Source: Azadirachta indica (taxonomy: Eukaryota; Streptophyta; Magnoliopsida; Sapindales; Meliaceae). From it: DNA of 64,000 nt. A program made the translations under genes and the position numbers. Under the pieces are notes generated by a model. It made no database searches, was not told where the DNA came from, and was given only the letters and a program-made list of their open reading frames with translations. The stretch spans positions 6,050,457 through 6,114,456 of the forward strand of contig CM040442.1 of NCBI GenBank assembly GCA_022749755.1, in the 5' to 3' direction. This document shows positions 57,960 to 64,000 of the stretch, piece after piece (the first letter of the stretch is position 1; each line of letters begins with the position of its first letter).

Positions 57960-59976
57960 AAATATATAGAAAATGAATAGTAGGATTAGCAAGATCAAGA
58001 GTATCTTCTGCAACAACACTGTTTTCTCGAGTGGTCAAAGAAACATCTTCTTTAAATCCTTTGGCTTTCTTAGTGATCTTCAATGCCAAGTACTTCTCCA
58101 ACTTAAAAGGGAAGCTCATCTATCTTATTTCAAAGGAGTAGTCCATCTTGTAGATTTCTTTCTAACATTCTCGGTACCCAGTCAACCAAGTGGCATCACA
58201 CTCTTTCTTTATTTGAGCTGCCGTGGCCGCGTGGGACTCCCTTTCCACCACCAAATCCTCCTCAGCCCTAGCGTGACCTATCTTAATAGTGGCAGCAGCA
58301 TCTACCAACCTTCCCAGCTCGATAAGACAACTATCAAATCTGCCTCAACCTGGAGCGCCCTTTCCCAAAGAGAACATACTTTCCCCATGAAGAGTGTTAC
58401 CATTCCCTCTTTAACCTTCATGGCCTAATTAAGGGTGGCTGTCGAGTTCCAAAGACTAAGAATGGTGACGTCAGCCTTGTGTACCTCTTCGCTTCTCTCG
58501 TGAACGTAGGTGGCAAATTGGAACTTTAAGTTAAAACAAAAATGATACTAAAATAGGATACACAGTGGAAGAAAGAGTATTCCTTGAGCGTTATGTTCTC
58601 CACCACAGCCTAAAATTGCGAAGGGTTTACCTATCTTCTCAGTGAACTACCTTGGAAGAACTGTCCTAACTAGCTTGGTTACCGCCCTGGCCAGGTGAAT
58701 AGGGAATGAGAGGGGAGCTTTAATGGAGTTTTCCAAAGAAGGTTAGAAAATCCTAAGGTCCCACTAAGAGACCCACCACCTGTTTCTGTTTCGGCGATAA
58801 GGGAATATAAGGCTTTTCCTTAGGTCCTACAATGTCGGTGGGAGGCTGTGAGCCCCTTAATTAGGGGTTTCTTAGTACCGCCCCTTCACATCCTCTATAC
58901 TCTATCCTTGTTGTTAAGGGTCACTTCTACCAACTTTCTCTTACCAGTGCTAGAACCACCATTACCTTTCCCAACATCGGCCACATCTTGTAAACACAGC
59001 TTCTAGAACAATTGATCTATAAGAGAAGATGATTTAGAAAGAAATCGGAAAAAAGAAATAAGAAGAGCACTAAATATCAAGTACCTTATATATAAGAGTG
59101 CTTAGAGATGAAGCCTACCTTGAACAGTTACGCTTGGTTAATAAAGAGGTACTAATAGCACAATTCCTTATCGATCGAAGAAATAACCAGCATTAAAGCT
59201 ACCATTATTGTAAAAAATGGTACTTTTGAAGTATGCATCGTAATAACATATTAAGGAAATATTAAACATCAACTCGATAAGAAAGAAGTTAAGACACAGT
59301 CTACAGTAAAGACCTAGTTCACAAAAGTTTGAAGATAAATGAATTTGAACATTATCTTTTAGGTATATTGACCCCATAACCCATCTACGAAAAAGTATTT
59401 GTCTTTCTAAAACTTGTTAGAGGTGGGGTTACCCACTATAAGCTCACTTTTATTAAGTCAGTTACTAAGATGGAAGAAGTTGTGGTAGCCCTCACTAAGG
59501 TTGGCTTTTATTGTATGAAAATAGCATAAGTCTTAGGGAGTTAGCTCAACTTGGTAATACTTTCTATAGAGCACCCACGTGCCAATAATGCACCTCTAGG
59601 CATTAAGGCTCAAATGGGCAGGACTGATAAAGAAATAGTGAAGAATATGACGAACGAAGGGTTGAACAGGAAGACTAACCCTTAAATGTAAGAAGTCCAA
59701 GTTAAAGGTAGTTAAACCTAAGGAGGGATGGCTCGGTGATTCGCCAAGCGCTATTGGACATATTATCACCTTGGGTAGAATCAAGTAGGCAATTCGATAA
59801 AGATTAAAGATTTCTTGGCTGATGACTTGGGGAAGAAAGTCGATGGCATAAGGGACTAATTCACTAAGGATGCGTCTACTGTGCCTCAATGGAAGGGGAC
59901 TAATGGGTAAAGAGGTATCAGGGGTAGCAGGGTTAGTGGCTGGTTGATATAGATGGCTAGCTACCTCAGCCTCCAT
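57960..59976 (-). pseudogene. Antisense ORF, 'putative gypsy-type transposon' family
   Basis: On the minus strand, opposite to pol, the sequence gives SLPVQPFVRHILHYFFISP (59596-59976 open frame; GL.FPL.PF...LL...G..P pattern) and, further on, KDKYFFVDG near 59395, both landmarks of the family known as Transposase_28/putative gypsy-type transposon. Downstream pieces on the same strand (near 58300-58450) resemble its C-terminal coiled-coil part (MKVKEGMVTLF, SLWERALQVEADL). Several stops and shifts break it. Such antisense ORFs are known from Tat-lineage elements; their role is not established. Confidence 0.6.
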
Positions 59977-60838
59977 CCTATGGGGTCGGATGCCAAATAA
60001 CTAATTATATTGCTAAGGCCCTTAGGATTAGAACTATAGGATTCCATTTTCTAGTGTTAAGGAACGCTAAACTATCACCTACAAACTTGAAAGGACAATG
60101 TAGATAGCATCAAATACATTTCGAGAAGAAATTCAAACAAAAGAGGCATGAAACACATTCCCTAAAGCATTAAAGTGCCTATAATAAAGTTTCTTAAAAG
60201 TAAACAAATCACAAAAACCGAACAGCTAATCAAAATATCATTCTTACAAGAAAAACCCAACTCGAGCATAATAAAAACATAAAATGACTGGTAACCGCGT
60301 GATAAGCAAAATCTACGCACTAAATATAAGACCCTTTGCCCTAGAAAAGTACAATATAGCCAATTTTTACAATTAAAAGAGAAAAAGATGTCACCAACAA
60401 CTACAAAAATGAAAATTTTCATTGAGTTTAAAGCAAAAAGTAGGCAACACAAAACGCAGGTAAAATAGAGACAACTAAACAATAAAAAAAGAGGGAAACG
60501 AAACATACCAGAAGAATAGTTGCGAGGAAGAAAGTGAGAAAATGTGAAACTGCCGAACCAAAGAGCAATGATCAGCGATCAGCAACAAATGGAACTATAA
60601 TAGTGAAAGGAAGATTTATGATGAGTGGTAAGAATTAAAAATAAAGTGAAAAGGAAGAAGAGTGATGTTCCCCTTGATTTATACCTAGGCGGGAAGGAAT
60701 TAGCGTTAGATTGATCCAACAATTGAAAGATCACCACATGGCTAAAAGTGATGGTTGAAAAGACACCTTTGAAATAATGGGTATTAAATCCCTGTTAAAA
60801 GCAAGATTGACAAAACAGTTATTAATGAGTTTTGTAGC

Positions 60839-61416
60839 TGTCAAATTTTAAACTACCACCTTAAAAGATTTGAATGGGTAAAACCTTTAGGATCAGGTTG
60901 AGACGAACTGACACCCCTTTTTCAAATTCAAATGAAGTCAATCTATTGTGCAGAAAATACCAAGAAGGAATTTAATTAATTCATATTACTGAAGTAAATA
61001 CTATAGTAAGAGAGATCTTTTTAGGGAAACACATCTTTTCCACACCTATATAAATTTCAACCTTCTCTAGGTAAGGGGTTCGGTCTTTTCTATAAATTTT
61101 ATCTCTTACTTTCATATACATATTCACTTGTGTTACCTGCATATATTTTTCTGTATACACTTACTTGACTTGAGCATTGGAGGGGATTCGTTGGAAATAT
61201 TACCAATGCCCATTGACCTTTTTCTATCTTGTAGTTTGATGCAAAGCTGGAAGCTCGAAGTTGCTTGAGGTTTTTGTATCATCAAATTAAATTACTTGTT
61301 GTGGCAACACCTCCATCCTTTCGTGGACATGCTTTCTATAAGTATAAACAGTATTTATTGACTGAAACTTGTCCTATATAGCACACATGACAAGGAATCA
61401 AATTTTAGCATCAACA
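60839..61416 (+). repeat. 3' LTR of the Tat element
   Basis: Pairs with the 5' LTR from about 60985 to its end at ATCAACA. It carries the same CACACCTATATAAA promoter core. The left end (TGTCAAA) is tentative; there is no clear purine tract just before it. Confidence 0.65.
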
Positions 61417-61632
61417 ATATTAATTGTCTAAATGTGTATATATGTGAACATTTATAATACTCTCAATCAAGTTTTATTTATGAGTTAATTATTTAGTTAG
61501 AATTATAGAACTATTAATTGTTTTAATCGAACAACATCCAGCTAATGCTCTAATTTCTATGTTTAACAATTATTAATATAATTAATGTTCTAAATTTTAA
61601 CGATGTATGTTAAATTGTCCCAAGGCATGGTG

Positions 61633-62350
61633 GTATGCCATGAAAATACCAAAATAACCCTGCCTTAGACTTTGCTTTTTACTTGCTATCCTTATGCGAT
61701 CATACAACGTACGTAGTATAATTTGCAGTCTATACTCTGGAGTTTCTTTTTCGTTTTTTAATGATTATTCAATAGGTTTTTTATTCTACATAATTCATCT
61801 TAGGAAAAAATAAACAATGCAAGAAGAAAATATAATAATATGGGCCAATCCAATGAGCCCAAAGAATTTAAACATTCATAAAATTAATAAAAAAAAAAGA
61901 CAAATGACATTTAGAGTCTCACTTTATTACATGAATGACACCTACGTTCTTACTTAAAAAATAATTATCAAACATATCCTATTCTATTAATTTTTCATTA
62001 ATATTATATTTTAACTATATTAATAGTTGTAATAACCTAAATATCCCTTTGACCCATGTTGATCAATAGAATGACAAAAATATCCTTAACCTATTAAATA
62101 TAAAGTACATTGTATTATTTATTAATTAGATATCTAATAACATAATTTAAATTATTTGAACGCAAATTAAGTAGAGATTTTATCTTCAACCTTGAATTCA
62201 TCTTCTTTTACTTGTATAATGTTCAAATCAATATTAATCCATTTTTTTTTAATAAATAATACCCAACTAAATGAAGAGATTTATTTAATATAAATAAAAA
62301 ACTATATTTTTATTTATAATAATATGAAGTTTAAAGACCTAAATAATAAC
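61633..62350. repeat. Duplicated promoter segment, copy B
   Basis: Colinear, same-orientation counterpart of 41990-42741, with the same order of conserved blocks but without the DUF1644 gene beside it. Its left part lies about 215 bases past the 3' LTR. The site II palindrome is damaged here. Confidence 0.85.
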
Positions 62351-62385
62351 AATAATTATTATTATTGTTGTTGTTGTTATTATTT
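62341..62385. repeat. Compound trinucleotide microsatellite
   Basis: AAT/ATT units followed by about five TTG units and more TTA. It sits at the right edge of promoter copy B, at the place where similarity to copy A stops. Confidence 0.85.
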
Positions 62386-64000
62386 AACCGGATATGTTAT
62401 ATAATAATAGCACATAGAGAAAGAAAATCAAATTACAAATTTGCAACAATCCAAAATTAAAAATAATTAAAAGATTTCTTTTATGATAATAATTCAACAA
62501 TATTACTAACCAAAACAAAAATCACCAACTGTACAATTCATGTTTCCTTCTTCACCGTTATTCTCTTCCGCAGATGTTACTTGTTAAATATTTTCAATAG
62601 AAGAAAGTGCTTTTTCCAAAGGGATTGGTGTTTTTTTGTTTTTTATTTTATAAATAATTTTTATGAAATATAATATACTTTTTATTTAATGAATTATTAT
62701 ATCTATTTAAATTATATATTATTTATTATTTGTAGAGACTATTATATCTTTTAAATAATTTATTAATTATTATTTATTATAAAGACCATTGTACCTTTTT
62801 TTCCTCTAACAATAACAAAAATAGTTGTCAGAGGGAGTATATTTAACATTTATTTTCGAGGTAAGGATGTATATATTATTTATGTAATAAAGTGGGGGTC
62901 TAAATATCATTTATCCATAAAAAAAAAACTCTTTCATGAAAATTTACAAAATTTATTTAAAACCTCTTTTCCATTTGTAAGAATTAAAACTGATATTCTA
63001 TGTATACCATTTAAAATATAAAATTTGTATTTCCACTCACATAGTATATAATGATGAAATAACTATCCACTGGATGTGATAATTAATAATATTATATTGT
63101 GTACATGAGTTAATAATTTAATCACCCAACATATACGATAATTCATCATAATATCATATCAAATAAAATATAAAGTTTGTATTCTAATCTTAGAATCCTG
63201 ATGTTATAAATATAATTAAAATTCAATTTTATTTGCATGTAAAATAGGAAAAGAGCTCTCTCCCTCTTAAAGGGAATGTGTTTGGGTTTTGCAACAAACA
63301 GGACTTCCCAATTTTTCTTATAGCATTTCTCTACTTTTTAATGTGAATAAATACCTTTCTAATATGAGAGTGACATTGTATGTAGATTCTTTAAGTGCAA
63401 TATATTTGTCATATCCAAACTCTTACAAATATTTAGTACAATATATCATTCTATTATAATGCAGTAATAATAAAAAAAATAAACTTGTCTCCTAATAGCC
63501 TAGTAGTAACTAATTGGGAAAAATTTTGCCAAACACCTGATAAATTTATTCTTTATATGAGAATTCTTATTCATATCTATTTAGTACTAAGCAATTAGAC
63601 TTTAAAAGTTGATGATGAAAAATTTATGAGATATAGTAGTATCAATCTAGTGAGAAATATTATTCATCTTATCATGATCATAAATAAAATAACATATTAT
63701 ATATGGTAATGTAATTCACCTTAACAATGATCATAAGTAGTATTGTTGCATTTATATGTTCACGTATATAGGCATGTTCTGTTAAAGTGAGTATTATTCC
63801 TAAAAAGCATTTATACATGAATCTTAGTATGTATACATGTATGTATTTCTAAATTTTCTATTTTTGATATATTTTAGTTTTTTAAATTAAAGAAAAACTC
63901 TCTCTATTTATGATTAGTTAAAAAAATTGCTAAACTCTAATATGTATAGAGTTTTGACAATCAATGCAACAAAATTCACAAGATGTTAAATGGTTAACTT
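62386..64000. other. AT-rich terminal interval
   Basis: No exon, RNA gene or clear mobile element recognised. Short repeated words such as TTATTATTTATTATAAAGACCATT and TTATTATTTGTAGAGACTATTA occur at about 62710-62800. Confidence 0.5.

Larger units (their letters stand above)
50703..61416 (+). mobile_element. Decayed Ty3/gypsy LTR retrotransposon, Tat type
   Basis: Diverged long terminal repeats flank remnants, in order, of gag, protease, reverse transcriptase, RNase H, a second (archaeal-type) RNase H, integrase, a tandem-repeat spacer and an antisense ORF. Integrase after RT/RNase H defines Ty3/gypsy; the extra RNase H and the antisense ORF are traits of the plant Tat lineage (Ogre/Retand relatives). 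The frame is broken by many stops and shifts, and the LTR copies match at only about three quarters of positions in a 59-base stretch I aligned by eye, so the insertion is old. The outer ends are set by TGTCAAA starts and ATCAACA ends; I see no matching target duplication. Confidence 0.85.

Noticed and set aside
60162..60506. 114-codon minus-strand frame rich in Phe, Leu, Cys
   Set aside because: Translation of A-rich DNA; composition-driven hydrophobicity, not a membrane protein with recognisable features.
1..64000. tRNA, rRNA, snoRNA, microRNA or CRISPR loci
   Set aside because: I read both strands for tRNA T-loop words, known microRNA cores and regular spacer arrays and found none that held up; a covariance-model scan would be the decisive check.

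Overview
The window is nuclear DNA of a flowering plant, almost certainly a eudicot. It is AT-rich, its genes are split by many short AT-rich introns with GT/GC-AG borders, and every recognisable protein has plant-type family features. I cannot name the species from the sequence alone.

Layout. 1-1.2 kb: upstream DNA. 1.2-6.5 kb (+): a 14-exon (6-4) photolyase gene (UVR3). 7.7-10.9 kb (+): mitochondrial cytochrome c oxidase subunit 5b. 10.9-17.3 kb: gene-poor AT-rich DNA with candidate MITEs. 17.3-21.1 kb (+): an acyl-protein-thioesterase-like serine hydrolase. 22.2-27.6 kb (-): a TSO1-like CXC-domain DNA-binding protein. 28.3-33.5 kb (+): PWP2, a WD40 ribosome-biogenesis factor, divergent from the CXC gene and preceded by a telo-box and site II motifs. 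34.5-37.2 kb (-): mitochondrial monothiol glutaredoxin GRXS15. 39.7-41.9 kb (-): a DUF1644 zinc-finger protein with a 5' UTR intron. 43.1-45.8 kb (-): a class 3 (OBL1-like) lipase copy broken by three frameshifts. 47.3-49.3 kb (-): its intact tandem paralogue. 50.7-61.4 kb (+): an old, decayed Ty3/gypsy LTR retrotransposon of the Tat type, with gag, protease, RT, two RNase H domains, integrase, a 67-bp tandem repeat and an antisense ORF of the 'putative gypsy-type transposon' family. 61.4-64 kb: AT-rich DNA that carries a second, diverged copy of the DUF1644 promoter region.

The first 40 kb is an ordinary housekeeping gene neighbourhood (DNA repair, respiration, lipid or protein-acyl hydrolysis, transcription control, rRNA processing, mitochondrial Fe-S metabolism). 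The last 24 kb is the dynamic part: tandem lipase duplication with decay of one copy, a promoter-segment duplication about 19.6 kb apart, and a large retroelement. The most notable small-scale signals are a 55-bp duplication of the PWP2 start-codon region that creates an upstream ORF encoding the protein's own N-terminus, three probable GC-AG introns, and the antisense ORF in the retroelement. I see no CRISPR, operon or prokaryotic signal, and no RNA gene I could support.
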